29,069 nucleotides of DNA. Source: F23-D06 sp045130275. Lineage in GTDB: Bacteria > Bacteroidota > Bacteroidia > Bacteroidales > WCHB1-69. The notes beneath the pieces are model-generated. The model was given only the letters and a program-made list of their open reading frames with translations. It ran no database searches and was not told the origin of the DNA. A program made the translations under genes and the position numbers. The DNA lies in contig JBGUPL010000062.1 of assembly GCA_045130275.1 (NCBI GenBank), positions 1 to 29,069 on the forward strand, written 5' to 3'. This document shows positions 16,052 through 23,829 of this stretch, in pieces (position 1 is the stretch's first letter; the number at the start of each line of letters is the position of its first letter).

Positions 16052-16182
16052 AAAGGTTAAAGGTTAAAGGTTAATGGTTAAGGTTTAATGGTTTAAGGTT
16101 TAAGGTTTAATGGTTTAGGGTTTAATGGTTTAATTGTTTAAGGTTTAATGGTTTAGGGTTTAAGGTTTAAGGTTTAAGGTTT
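16052..16182. repeat. Heptamer/octamer repeat array (AAGGTTT family) upstream of rnr
   Basis: Eighteen units follow one another: three AAAGGTT, then a mixture of AAGGTTT, AATGGTT, the octamer AATGGTTT, AGGGTTT and AATTGTTT, ending with three AAGGTTT. Two units are identical to the plant-type telomere word TTTAGGG in another phase, which is likely coincidence. The array starts 7 bases upstream of the rnr ATG and at its other end supplies the last codons and stop of the HipA remnant. Confidence 0.9.
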
Positions 16183-16438
16183 GGAGGGCGTCTTTTACCT
16201 CGCGGATGATTTCCAGGCATCGTTCATGACTCATTTTGGTGTTCATGCCGACGGTAATCATGTCTTCATCCGATGGCAATCCCTTGAAATTAACGGATGT
16301 GGCATGTTCTCCAAGTGTCTCGTTGTACGTCAGATCGTATGCCGGAGACCATTCCCAATGTCCGTCGCGATAGATGAAGCTGAAAAAGATATTTCGTTGT
16401 TTTACGCAGCTTATATTGTGCGTAATAATTATCGGCAA
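16160..16438 (-). pseudogene. C-terminal fragment of a HipA-family kinase toxin
   Basis: The open frame has no credible start codon (the first possible start is TTG). The stretch SFIYRDGHWEWSPAYDLTYN, then GEHATSVNFKG and a helix SHERCLEIIREVKDA, matches the C-terminal part of Bacteroidota HipA Ser/Thr kinase toxins, where NFSF and a W-x-L-x-PAYDLT segment follow the catalytic region. The catalytic aspartates and all N-terminal parts are missing, and the residues before SFIYRD (CVKQRNIFF) do not match the DDHAKNFSF form, so it is also altered at that edge. The last residues LNLKP are encoded by the repeat array that runs into the gene. No HipB partner is present. About 80 of roughly 310-440 residues remain. 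Confidence 0.7.
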
Positions 16439-16443
16439 AGATA
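16435..16443 (-). promoter_or_regulatory. -7 box at the edge of the HipA fragment
   Basis: The minus strand reads TATCTTTGC, an exact TAnnTTTGC match. It lies at the 5' edge of the HipA fragment and could now serve rnr, about 390 bases downstream. No -33 box is visible. Confidence 0.35.
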
Positions 16444-16481
16444 CTAAAAATTCTGATTTAATAATAGCGTCAGAAATTTAT

Positions 16482-16559
16482 CCCCCCCCCCTGATAATCA
16501 TTCATCATTCTTAATTCATCATTCATCATTCATAATTCTTAATTCTTAATTCTTAATTG
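16482..16559. repeat. C10 tract and heptamer repeat array at the 3' end of apbE
   Basis: A run of ten C (16482-16491) is followed by nine consecutive 7-base words at 16497-16559 ending ATTC or ATTG: ATCATTC twice, TTAATTC, ATCATTC twice, ATAATTC, TTAATTC twice, TTAATTG. On the minus strand the first words lie inside apbE and give its last residues I-K-N and its stop. TTAATTC is the reverse complement of the GAATTAA word in the array after nadB. Confidence 0.9.
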
Positions 16560-17532
16560 TCTTCCACCCTCCGTCCCCGTCCGCAACAATGAACCACGCC
16601 TCCAGTTCCGAATGCTGCTTCACGATTTGCGCGGACTTCTCGTGGCCGAGTACCATGAAAGCGGTGGCATAGGCGTCGGCGGTGGCGCAGTCGGGGGCGA
16701 CGACCGTGACACTCAGCAGGTTGGTGCGCTCGGGCTGACCGGTGCGCGGGTCGAGGATGTGGGTGTAGCGCACGCCGCCCTCCTCGAAGTAGTTGCGGTA
16801 GTTGCCGCTCGTGGCCACGGCCCGATGGTCGGGCAGGGGAATCGATTCGAAACTCTCACGCGCCCCGTCGGCTGTTTGGGTCGGAACCTGGATGCCCACC
16901 TTCCATGGTTTGCCGTTCTTGTTGCCTCTGGCCGTCACCTCCCCGCCAATCTCGACGAGACAGTCCGCATAGCCGTTTTCCACCAACCAGTCGGCCACCC
17001 GATCAACAGCGTACCCTTTAGCCACGGCGTTGAAGTTCAGCTGTACGCGAGGATCTTTGCGAAGGATGCTGTCGCCCTGCAGGTTAACAAGTTGGAAACC
17101 GACGAACGCGCGAACCGCTGCGAGAGTGTCCTCACCCACGGTATGACGCACGCCGTCTTTGCCGAACCCCCACAGCTGCACCAGCGGCTGCACGGTGCAG
17201 TCGAAGGCACCGTCGGTGGCGGCACTCACCGTCTTGGAGAGCCGCAGCACGTACAGGAAGTCTTCGTTCAACTTGACGTCTTCCCTCTTGTTCCAGCAGT
17301 AGATGATGGAGTTGGTGTCGAAAATGGAGAAGGTGTGCGACAGATCTGCCAGCAGCGAGTCGATTTGCGCGTGCGGGAGCGGACGTTTGTCGTCAGGCTT
17401 CGTGACGCAAGTGATGGAATACGTGGTTCCAAACGCCTGACCCTCAATGTGTTTTCGAACAGGTGTTTTGTAATGACAGGCGCTCAACAAGATGAGCAGG
17501 GCGGAAATTATACTGATGGATATTTTTTTCAT
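16546..17532 (-). CDS. apbE: FAD:protein FMN transferase ApbE (lipoprotein)
   Basis: The 328-residue protein attaches FMN to a Thr of partner proteins such as the Na+-translocating NqrC and RnfG subunits. MKKISISIISALLILLSAC is a lipoprotein signal with lipobox Cys19, placing it outside the inner membrane. Family motifs are GQAFGTTYSI, FSIFDTNSIIYCWNK, GAFDCTVQPLVQLWGFG, LNFNAVAKGYAVDRVADWL, VEIGGEVTARG, YTHILDPRTGQP and the Mg site DCATADAYATAFMVLG. ATG 17532 is chosen because the -7 box lies inside the longer frame that reaches 17568. The last three residues (I-K-N) come from the heptamer array. No Nqr or Rnf genes lie in the window. Confidence 0.93.
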   Translation of the reverse strand: MKKISISIISALLILLSACHYKTPVRKHIEGQAFGTTYSITCVTKPDDKRPLPHAQIDSLLADLSHTFSIFDTNSIIYCWNKREDVKLNEDFLYVLRLSKTVSAATDGAFDCTVQPLVQLWGFGKDGVRHTVGEDTLAAVRAFVGFQLVNLQGDSILRKDPRVQLNFNAVAKGYAVDRVADWLVENGYADCLVEIGGEVTARGNKNGKPWKVGIQVPTQTADGARESFESIPLPDHRAVATSGNYRNYFEEGGVRYTHILDPRTGQPERTNLLSVTVVAPDCATADAYATAFMVLGHEKSAQIVKQHSELEAWFIVADGDGGWKTIKN

Positions 17533-17546
17533 ATCTTTTTTGGGAT

Positions 17547-17555
17547 GCAAAGATA
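17547..17555 (-). promoter_or_regulatory. -7 promoter box for apbE
   Basis: The minus strand reads TATCTTTGC, an exact TAnnTTTGC match, 14 bases before the apbE ATG. It lies in the 114-base divergent region shared with cstA. Confidence 0.5.
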
Positions 17556-17598
17556 GCATATTTTCCATATCCAGAGGATTCTGTTTTGATAAAAAGAC

Positions 17599-17607
17599 TA
17601 TTTTTGC
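17599..17607 (+). promoter_or_regulatory. -7 promoter box for cstA
   Basis: The plus strand reads TATTTTTGC, an exact TAnnTTTGC match, 39 bases before the cstA ATG. A TTTTG lies 10 bases upstream, closer than the usual -33 spacing. Confidence 0.5.
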
Positions 17608-17646
17608 ACCCGTTTATTTTGAATATATACTTAAAACCACAAACCA

Positions 17647-19083
17647 ATGATAACCTTTTGTATTTCATTGATTTTATTGATATTGGGATACTTGTTCTAC
17701 GGAAGATTGGTGGAACGGGTGTTCGGGATAGACGAAACTCGGAAGACGCCGGCGGAAACGATGGCTGACGGTGTGGATTATGTGCCGATGAAGCCCTGGA
17801 AGTTGTTCTTGATTCAGTTTTTGAACATTGCAGGTGTGGGACCTATTTGCGGAGCCATTATGGGTGCGCAGTTTGGCACGGCTTCCTATTTGTGGATAGT
17901 CCTCGGATGTATCTTCGGAGGTGCGGTCCACGACTATTTCTCTGGAATGATTTCCCTCAGGGACAATGGTTGCAGCCTTCCTGAAACACACGGCAAGTAC
18001 CTCGGCAACGGGGTCAAACAGTTCATGCGTGGTTTCATGGTGTTGTTGATGGTGTTGGTTGGTGTGGTTTTCGTCAACACGCCTGCCCAGTTGCTCCAAA
18101 GCCAGTTCACCCCGAACATGAGTGTTTACATTTGGGTGGCTATTATATTGGCTTACTATCTGATAGCCACGTTGTTGCCTATTGATAAGGTGATTGGCAG
18201 AATATATCCTGTCTTCGGTTTCCTCTTGATGGGCATGGCTGTGGCCATTGTCGTCGCGTTTGTGATATACCGCCCTGAAATTCCCGAAATCTGGAGCGGT
18301 CTGCAGAACCGTCATCCGATGGCCGACACGAACCCGCTTTTCCCGATGATGTTCATTTCCATCGCATGTGGCGCGGTGTCAGGGTTCCATGCCACGCAGT
18401 CCACTTTGGTGGCGCGTTGCATGACCAACGAGCGTCAGGGACGGCACATATTCTACGGTGCGATGATAGTCGAAGGCATCGTGGCGTTGATTTGGGCGGC
18501 GGCAGCGGCTTATTTCTACCATTCCGATGCGGCATTGCAAACCAAGAGCGGCCCTGCGATGGTGGGACACATTGCCAACACTTGGTTCCCTGCGGTTATC
18601 GCCGTCATCACCATTCTTGGTGTTATCAGCGCGGCCGTCACCTCTGGTGACACTGCTTTGCGTTCCGCCCGCCTCATTGTCGCCGATTTCATGCATCTGG
18701 AACAGAAGAGCATCTCCAAACGCCTCTGGATCGCCATCCCGCTTTTTGTCGTGACCGGTGGTTTCCTCATTTTCAGCCTTGCCGCCCCTACAGGTTTTCA
18801 GGTGATCTGGCAGTACTTTTCCTGGGCCAACCAGTTGCTTGCCGCCTTTACCCTTTGGGCCATCACCGTTTATCTTCGCCGCAACAAAAAAGCACCCTAT
18901 TATTGGATTTCCCTGATCCCGGCTCTTTTTATGACGATGGTTACGGTAAGTTTCGTCTTTGTTTCTAATAGTTGTCTTGGATTGATTGTGCCGCGTACGT
19001 TGGGGTATGTTCTCGCTGCCGTCATCACATTCGGCACGCTTTGCCTGTTCTATCGCAAAGCCCGCGTTTCCGCCGAGTTATAA
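17647..19083 (+). CDS. cstA: Carbon starvation protein CstA family transporter
   Basis: The 478-residue inner-membrane protein has about 12 or more hydrophobic segments. CstA-family signatures are GYLFYGRLVERVFGID near the N-terminus, DGVDYVPMKPWKLFLIQFLN, AGVGPICGAIMGAQFG, FGGAVHDYFSGM, CGAVSGFHATQST, ISAAVTSGDTALRSARLIV and FSWANQLLAAFTLW. In E. coli the homologues CstA and BtsT take up peptides and pyruvate. This protein is shorter than E. coli CstA (701 residues), as is usual for the Bacteroidota branch. It is divergent from apbE and shares a terminator with the convergent M1 peptidase gene. That neighbour releases amino acids from peptides, so peptide use is a reasonable but unproven link. 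Confidence 0.92.
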   Translation: MITFCISLILLILGYLFYGRLVERVFGIDETRKTPAETMADGVDYVPMKPWKLFLIQFLNIAGVGPICGAIMGAQFGTASYLWIVLGCIFGGAVHDYFSGMISLRDNGCSLPETHGKYLGNGVKQFMRGFMVLLMVLVGVVFVNTPAQLLQSQFTPNMSVYIWVAIILAYYLIATLLPIDKVIGRIYPVFGFLLMGMAVAIVVAFVIYRPEIPEIWSGLQNRHPMADTNPLFPMMFISIACGAVSGFHATQSTLVARCMTNERQGRHIFYGAMIVEGIVALIWAAAAAYFYHSDAALQTKSGPAMVGHIANTWFPAVIAVITILGVISAAVTSGDTALRSARLIVADFMHLEQKSISKRLWIAIPLFVVTGGFLIFSLAAPTGFQVIWQYFSWANQLLAAFTLWAITVYLRRNKKAPYYWISLIPALFMTMVTVSFVFVSNSCLGLIVPRTLGYVLAAVITFGTLCLFYRKARVSAEL

Positions 19084-19109
19084 AAAAAGGGGACGCAAAA
19101 TGCGTCCCC
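19084..19109. terminator. Terminator between cstA and the M1 peptidase
   Basis: GGGGACGCA (19089-19097) and TGCGTCCCC (19101-19109) form a perfect 9-bp, G/C-rich stem with a 3-base loop. Seven A precede the first G on the plus strand, from the last base of the cstA stop codon on. On the minus strand the stem is therefore followed by a T run, a classic terminator for the peptidase gene. On the plus strand the downstream T content is weaker, so it probably serves cstA less well. Confidence 0.88.
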
Positions 19110-19128
19110 AGATCTTTCGATTAGCTTT

Positions 19129-21441
19129 TTATTTTTTCACGAATAATGTGCGTGCCACAGGTTTCCGTTTCTGGTAGAGCACCACAATGTAGTTTCCTAT
19201 TGATAGGTCGCTGATATTTATATCTTGATTTATTTCATTGATCTTTAATGTTTTGACTTTCTGACCGAGCGAGTCGAAAACGATAGCCTTGTCCACTTTT
19301 TCAGGATCCGTTTTCACGGTGACGATGTCGCTGGCGGGGTTTGGATAGACCGATATTCTTACGTTGAGGTGGTCTTCGACGGAAACGCCTTCTTGCGCCA
19401 TGGCGAAGCAGTATTGTCCCGGTAAGAGATCTGTGGTGGTGAGAGTGGCATTGTAGGGGCTGCCAGTGCGGGTGTAAGGGATGGACATCCAGGGTGAATG
19501 TCCGTCAGGACGGTACATCAGTCGCAGGTTTTCAAACGAAAGGCCGTTTTCGAAAAGCGGGTTGTCAATGTTGCCGACTCCGCGAATGAGCCGGAATTTC
19601 AAAGAACCTATAGGTGTCGCGCCTGCAAAATTCACGGTCCAGTAGTGCGCTGTGGAGAACTGGAGGTATCCGTCAGGAAGGGGTGAAGGGGCTGTTGGGG
19701 CCACCAGATGATGTTCGACCCGGATCAATGCGGTGTCCGTAATCTGGTTGATCAGGGCTGTGCAGTTCGTGTTTTGGAATGTGACACTGCCGGTCGTGGA
19801 AACCTTTTTGGTGTCGTCAATGGTGGCGTCGTTCAGCTTGCCGTGATAATCCAGTATGGCAAATACAGGATGGAATGGCGCTAAAACCATAATCTCGGTG
19901 CTGTCGCCGGTAACTGTTTGATTGTCAGTTGTGCAGAATTCCATATCTTCGGAAACAAGGGTCACTTCCACGGGCACGTTCGTGCCCGGATGGTTGGTGC
20001 CGTATCCTTTTTGGCTAACCATCACGGAGTACACGCCGCATCCGTGCCCTTGGATATTCTCCACGTCAAAATCCAAGAAACCGGGCTGGTGGACCCAGTC
20101 CTCATAAAAATGCATCAGATTCATGCCCGAAACTTGTGATAAGTAAGTGAAAAACTCCTCGGAATTGACGTTCTGATAGGCAAAATGGTCGAGAAGCTGC
20201 CTTAAACTGTTGAAAAACAGCGAGTCGCCCATATAGTTCCGTAAGGTGTGTATGACCAGCCCGCCTTTTTGATAGGAATGCATGCCATAGGTGTAGTCTT
20301 GAGGCACATTGTCCAAGGGGTAAAGGCCTCCGTCCTGTTTGGCCAGGTTCTGCAAGGTTGTGGTGTGCAGGTCGCGGATATGCTGTTCGTAGGCGTCGTA
20401 GAGCCACTCTTGGACCAGCGCCTCGGAGTAGTCAGCGAATCCTTCGTTGATCCACATCTCTTCGGGCCGCTCGCACGTGATGAGGTCACCGAACCAGTGG
20501 TGGAAAAGTTCGTGCATGATGGTGCTTTCGTAGGCGAGCGAGCCGTTGACTGCCGCGTTGGGCAGCGCGATGTTGGTGGCGTGCTCCATGGCACCGCCGG
20601 TCATCGCCACGCACACATAACCCACCCTCGGCCACCGGTACGGCCCGAAAAATTCCTCGTATTTGCGAAGAACCGGCTTCAAGTGAACGAATGATGCTGG
20701 AATGTTGGGATAAACAGTTGGAGAGGCGTAGATTTCGATGGGAATGACCTTCTCCGCACCTTGGAAAGTGTCTGCGTAGCAAAGATAATTGCCCACAGCC
20801 ATAGAGACCAAATAGACCGGCACGGGCTCCTCGAGTTGCCACGACCATATTCTCGTGTTGTCGGGAAGGGTGAGCGAGTCGGTCAGAAGTCCGTTGCAAA
20901 CAGCTCTTTTCCCGTTTTGGGTGCGGATGTGGAAACTGTAGCTCGATTTGTCGGTGAACTCGTCCATGCAGGGAAACCAGCAACGACCGTAGGAGTGCGG
21001 GATGTCGCTCAGGGCAACCCCGACGTTGTAGGCGTACTCCCCTTTGAAATAGAAACCTCCGAAGGAACCGTCGTGCGAAGGCACACCATGGTAGTGCACC
21101 CGCACCACCGCGGTGTCGCCCGTCTGCAACACCGGCAGTGTCACCAACAACGACTGCCCGATGTGTGTGAATGGGGCCGGTGTCTGGTTGACAAACACCG
21201 AATCGGTGGTCAGTGCCATCAGGTCGAGGCGGAGCTGGGAAAGATTGTTGACCTTCGGTACGACAGTGATGTCCGTGTATCCGTCAATCACGTGACTGGT
21301 GAAATCCACCACCGAAAGATGGAGGTCGTAGTGCGCCACATGCACAGAGTCAGTGCGCTGTTGCGCAAGGCCGCTGAACACTGCCAGCAGCAGTAATGAC
21401 AAAACAGTAACTGTTCTTTTCATATTTATTATGCTCTTCAT
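19129..21441 (-). CDS. Secreted M1-family aminopeptidase with a T9SS type A sorting domain
   Basis: The 770-residue protein has a signal peptide ending near GLAQQ (residue 28). The start may be ATG 21441 or ATG 21423 (MKRTVTVL). The N-terminal beta domain leads to an M1 gluzincin domain with HELFHHWFGD (Zn ligands His310 and His314, base Glu311) and the third ligand Glu333 in MWINEGFADYSE. The substrate loop reads GAMEH (283-287), where most M1 enzymes have GAMEN. The SYQKGG segment probably holds the catalytic Tyr. Two beta modules follow. The last 75 residues (SVYPNPASDIVTVKT, FDSLGQKVKTLKI, GNYIVVLYQ) form a T9SS type A signal. The likely role is release of N-terminal residues from peptides outside the cell. 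Confidence 0.92.
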   Translation of the reverse strand: MKSIINMKRTVTVLSLLLLAVFSGLAQQRTDSVHVAHYDLHLSVVDFTSHVIDGYTDITVVPKVNNLSQLRLDLMALTTDSVFVNQTPAPFTHIGQSLLVTLPVLQTGDTAVVRVHYHGVPSHDGSFGGFYFKGEYAYNVGVALSDIPHSYGRCWFPCMDEFTDKSSYSFHIRTQNGKRAVCNGLLTDSLTLPDNTRIWSWQLEEPVPVYLVSMAVGNYLCYADTFQGAEKVIPIEIYASPTVYPNIPASFVHLKPVLRKYEEFFGPYRWPRVGYVCVAMTGGAMEHATNIALPNAAVNGSLAYESTIMHELFHHWFGDLITCERPEEMWINEGFADYSEALVQEWLYDAYEQHIRDLHTTTLQNLAKQDGGLYPLDNVPQDYTYGMHSYQKGGLVIHTLRNYMGDSLFFNSLRQLLDHFAYQNVNSEEFFTYLSQVSGMNLMHFYEDWVHQPGFLDFDVENIQGHGCGVYSVMVSQKGYGTNHPGTNVPVEVTLVSEDMEFCTTDNQTVTGDSTEIMVLAPFHPVFAILDYHGKLNDATIDDTKKVSTTGSVTFQNTNCTALINQITDTALIRVEHHLVAPTAPSPLPDGYLQFSTAHYWTVNFAGATPIGSLKFRLIRGVGNIDNPLFENGLSFENLRLMYRPDGHSPWMSIPYTRTGSPYNATLTTTDLLPGQYCFAMAQEGVSVEDHLNVRISVYPNPASDIVTVKTDPEKVDKAIVFDSLGQKVKTLKINEINQDINISDLSIGNYIVVLYQKRKPVARTLFVKK

Positions 21442-21476
21442 TCTAAAATTTTCTCGTTGGATATGTTGGCGATGCT

Positions 21477-22196
21477 TTAGACATCTTCGCGACGAAGATA
21501 ATTGCTGGTTATCATACGATTGTCTTCCATCGGGAATTTCAGTTGACCATAGTTGGTCTCCGCCACAGACATTTTATGATGCAGTTTTTGGAATATCTTT
21601 CTACGCTGGTACTCTTTCACCGCAGCTTCAGATTCATAATATAAATATTGTATAAAGTCTAACACGGCTTTACTCTTCTTCTGACTCTGTGCGATATCTT
21701 GGGGAGTGCCCTCGCACAAAATATGATTGTCCGCCAGCGCTGGCAGTAAATGAACATAATCTTCGATGTCTGCCTGTTTGTCGGCGGAAAGCATTAAAAT
21801 GTAGTCGGCCTGCGGATGGGAAAAGGTTATCTTGCAAAGACCTTGGTTGTTGAAAAGGAAATATTCGTCCTCGAACAATAATCCGCCTAAAAGAGGGTTC
21901 TGCTGTTCTAAGGACATGTCCATGGGCGCGGTTACCCTGTTTGTTAATACCACCAAGTTGATGTCATATTCTTGGTTGAAAGACGAGAAATACATGGGAA
22001 ATCTCAAACGGGGGTGAATCTCTCCCAGAGTGATGTCTCCAATGTAGGCGCACGGCCGTTTCAGCAGGTCTTGAACCCGCTTTGCAAAAGAAAAATGGGT
22101 TGAAGGGACGCTGATCCAACATAGCCAATAGTTTTTGGCACTGCCGAATGCATCTAACGAAATAATCTGTTGGTTATTTTTCTTCTTTGCAGCCAT
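21477..22196 (-). CDS. IPExxxVDY-like family protein, function unknown
   Basis: The 239-residue protein has no signal peptide (MAAKKKNNQQIISLDAF), so it is probably cytoplasmic. The segment NYWLCWISVPSTHFSFAKRV, then the run from FEDEYFLFNNQG to HPQADYILMLSADK, resembles the layout of the Bacteroidota IPExxxVDY family: an opening LxW segment, a central strand ending in F, and a xxxDYxLxL motif. The IPE part of the motif is replaced by ITFSHPQADY, so the assignment is tentative. The C-terminal 90 residues are charged and have no family I recognise. It lies 36 bases upstream of the M1 peptidase gene on the same strand, so the two could be cotranscribed. Confidence 0.45.
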   Translation of the reverse strand: MAAKKKNNQQIISLDAFGSAKNYWLCWISVPSTHFSFAKRVQDLLKRPCAYIGDITLGEIHPRLRFPMYFSSFNQEYDINLVVLTNRVTAPMDMSLEQQNPLLGGLLFEDEYFLFNNQGLCKITFSHPQADYILMLSADKQADIEDYVHLLPALADNHILCEGTPQDIAQSQKKSKAVLDFIQYLYYESEAAVKEYQRRKIFQKLHHKMSVAETNYGQLKFPMEDNRMITSNYLRREDV

Positions 22197-22272
22197 AGAG
22201 GTGTTCAGTTCTTAACATCCAATCACGGCTTCCATTATCAAAGCGACATTTTGTTGATTGGTGAAATAACGT

Positions 22273-22281
22273 GCAAAAATA
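22273..22281 (-). promoter_or_regulatory. -7 promoter box for the IPExxxVDY-like gene
   Basis: The minus strand reads TATTTTTGC, an exact TAnnTTTGC match, 76 bases before the start codon, in the 143-base gap after the 470-residue gene. Confidence 0.5.
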
Positions 22282-22339
22282 CAATTTTTGAAAACAAGAA
22301 TGACATTGACTAAAACTATGAGTGGCTGTTTTTGGACGT

Positions 22340-23752
22340 TTACTGGTATTCCATCCGCCACAAGAAATACTCCACTCTCTTTTGCGAGAAAGCTTCGATA
22401 CGGGAAGCGGTGAGCAGAAACTGGTTGGAACTGTACCAAGGGGAGAAGCTCTCCACCACGATTTTGTGTTTCTGGAGCGGCTTGGTCGGAAGGGACAGGG
22501 TGCTGGTGCGGACAGGCTCTTTCACGGAGTATGCGGAATCGATCAGCATTGAGGTGAGCTGCTGGCCGTTGAGGTAGTATAGCAGGATGTCGCCACCCGA
22601 AAGCTGTTTGGCCGTCAACTTGCGTAGTACGCGGGAATGTAGCGATTCCGATTCGTCGTAGGGACAAGTGACATTGGTCACGAACACGCCGTTGGTGTCG
22701 AAGAAGTGTACGTCGGCACGTTCGTAACGGTAGCCGCTGAAACGGGGCTCTACAAACCATCCGTTGAAATAGTTGGCGTATTCGGGATAGTAAAGTTCTG
22801 TGATACAGGATATTCTGTCACTCATAAAAGTCGCTTTCGTGGGGAGAAATGAAACGTGAGAGTGCGGGGTGATGATGATCATCCGTTTCTCACGAACGCC
22901 TTCGGGCAAGGTCTTAGGAGCGTTGAGGTCGGAACAATAGACGGTGTCGGATGGCATTACTTTGTGGTTCAAGATGTTGACGGGATGCATATAGAACGTT
23001 TCATCGTCTTCGTAGTAAAGCATCAGCAGGGCATGTGCGGGTCCGATGCCAATCCACTGCGCCCACGAAGCCGGCTCTTCGAGAATGTTGGCGAAGGAGG
23101 ATTTGCCGGTGAAGTCGGTTTCGAAATACATGGTGCGGCGACCCGACGCGAAGCAGATGACTGCTTTGTCGTGGGCGGTATCGACAGCGGTGGTCAGCAC
23201 CAGCCCTGGATTTTCCCGTGTGAAGGTGAAAGAGGTGGGGGAACCTGCTCCTGCGGGCAGAAACCAGACCTCCTCCACGCTGTGGCGTGTGACTGTGAAG
23301 AATAAATTCCCCTGATGGTAGTGCCAGTCGGAAGTGGTGCCGTCTGTAGGAAGACCGCTTATCTCTTTTGTCTCAAATGTCTGATTGATAGTATGGTATA
23401 TAAATAAAACACCTTTGTCAGTCTGGTGCGATTTCTGAAAAATGCGCCAAAGGCAGACCACGGTGCCGTCTTCGTGGAAGAACTGCTGACATTTCCACTC
23501 CAAGGGCAGCGAGAGGGTGGTGTCCCAACGCGGATGCAGGTTCGTGTCGAAGTGCACCATTTTCATTTGGTGGAGTTTCCGTGTGGCTGCCTCCGTGAGC
23601 ACGCACACGCCGTTCTCTGCGCATGCCACCGAGAGGGTCGCTTTCTCGTGCTTGTCCAGCGGCATAGCAAAACCGTTCGGGCCGCTCTGTGCGAGCAAAC
23701 CCGAACGGAATAGGGCGATAAGTACTATTATAGGCAGTAGTACTTTCTTCAT
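22340..23752 (-). CDS. Secreted protein of unknown function (470 residues)
   Basis: MKKVLLPIIVLIALFRSGLLAQ is a signal peptide with a likely cut after AQ. The rest is beta-rich, with repeated segments of the kind in which a W or F strand is followed by a turn (DWHYHQGNLFFTVTR, KAVICFASGRRTMYFETDF, YRYERADVHFFDTNG). That would fit a beta-propeller, but I see no regular blade motif. There is no T9SS sorting domain, no lipobox and no catalytic motif I recognise, so it is probably periplasmic. It lies 73 bases after the CoA-transferase gene on the same strand, with a heptamer array between them. No -7 box precedes it, so it may rely on read-through. Confidence 0.75.
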   Translation of the reverse strand: MKKVLLPIIVLIALFRSGLLAQSGPNGFAMPLDKHEKATLSVACAENGVCVLTEAATRKLHQMKMVHFDTNLHPRWDTTLSLPLEWKCQQFFHEDGTVVCLWRIFQKSHQTDKGVLFIYHTINQTFETKEISGLPTDGTTSDWHYHQGNLFFTVTRHSVEEVWFLPAGAGSPTSFTFTRENPGLVLTTAVDTAHDKAVICFASGRRTMYFETDFTGKSSFANILEEPASWAQWIGIGPAHALLMLYYEDDETFYMHPVNILNHKVMPSDTVYCSDLNAPKTLPEGVREKRMIIITPHSHVSFLPTKATFMSDRISCITELYYPEYANYFNGWFVEPRFSGYRYERADVHFFDTNGVFVTNVTCPYDESESLHSRVLRKLTAKQLSGGDILLYYLNGQQLTSMLIDSAYSVKEPVRTSTLSLPTKPLQKHKIVVESFSPWYSSNQFLLTASRIEAFSQKRVEYFLWRMEYQ

Positions 23753-23766
23753 TTTTTTGTTTTTTC

Positions 23767-23829
23767 TAGCCTTTAGTTTTTAGCTTTTGGCCTTTAGCCA
23801 ATAGCTAACAGCCAACAGCCAACAGCTAC
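23767..23829. repeat. Heptamer repeat array (TAGCCAA family) at the 3' end of the CoA-transferase gene
   Basis: Nine consecutive 7-base words run from TAGCCTT through TAGCTTT, TGGCCTT, TAGCCAA, TAGCTAA to CAGCCAA twice and CAGCTAC. The middle can fold: TTGGC (23787-23791) pairs with GCCAA (23797-23801), and outer TAGCT/AGCTA parts also pair. On the minus strand the array begins at the TAG stop codon of the CoA-transferase gene. Confidence 0.9.

Noticed and set aside
14312..16060. Open frame of 582 codons on the plus strand opposite rnr
   Set aside because: It mirrors the codon use of rnr, has a low-complexity V/D/G/L-rich composition without domains, and RNase R is certain on the other strand.
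16117..16161. Telomere-like TTTAGGG words as a sign of eukaryotic or linear-end DNA
   Set aside because: Only two such units occur among many variants, and the flanking genes are bacterial and continuous.
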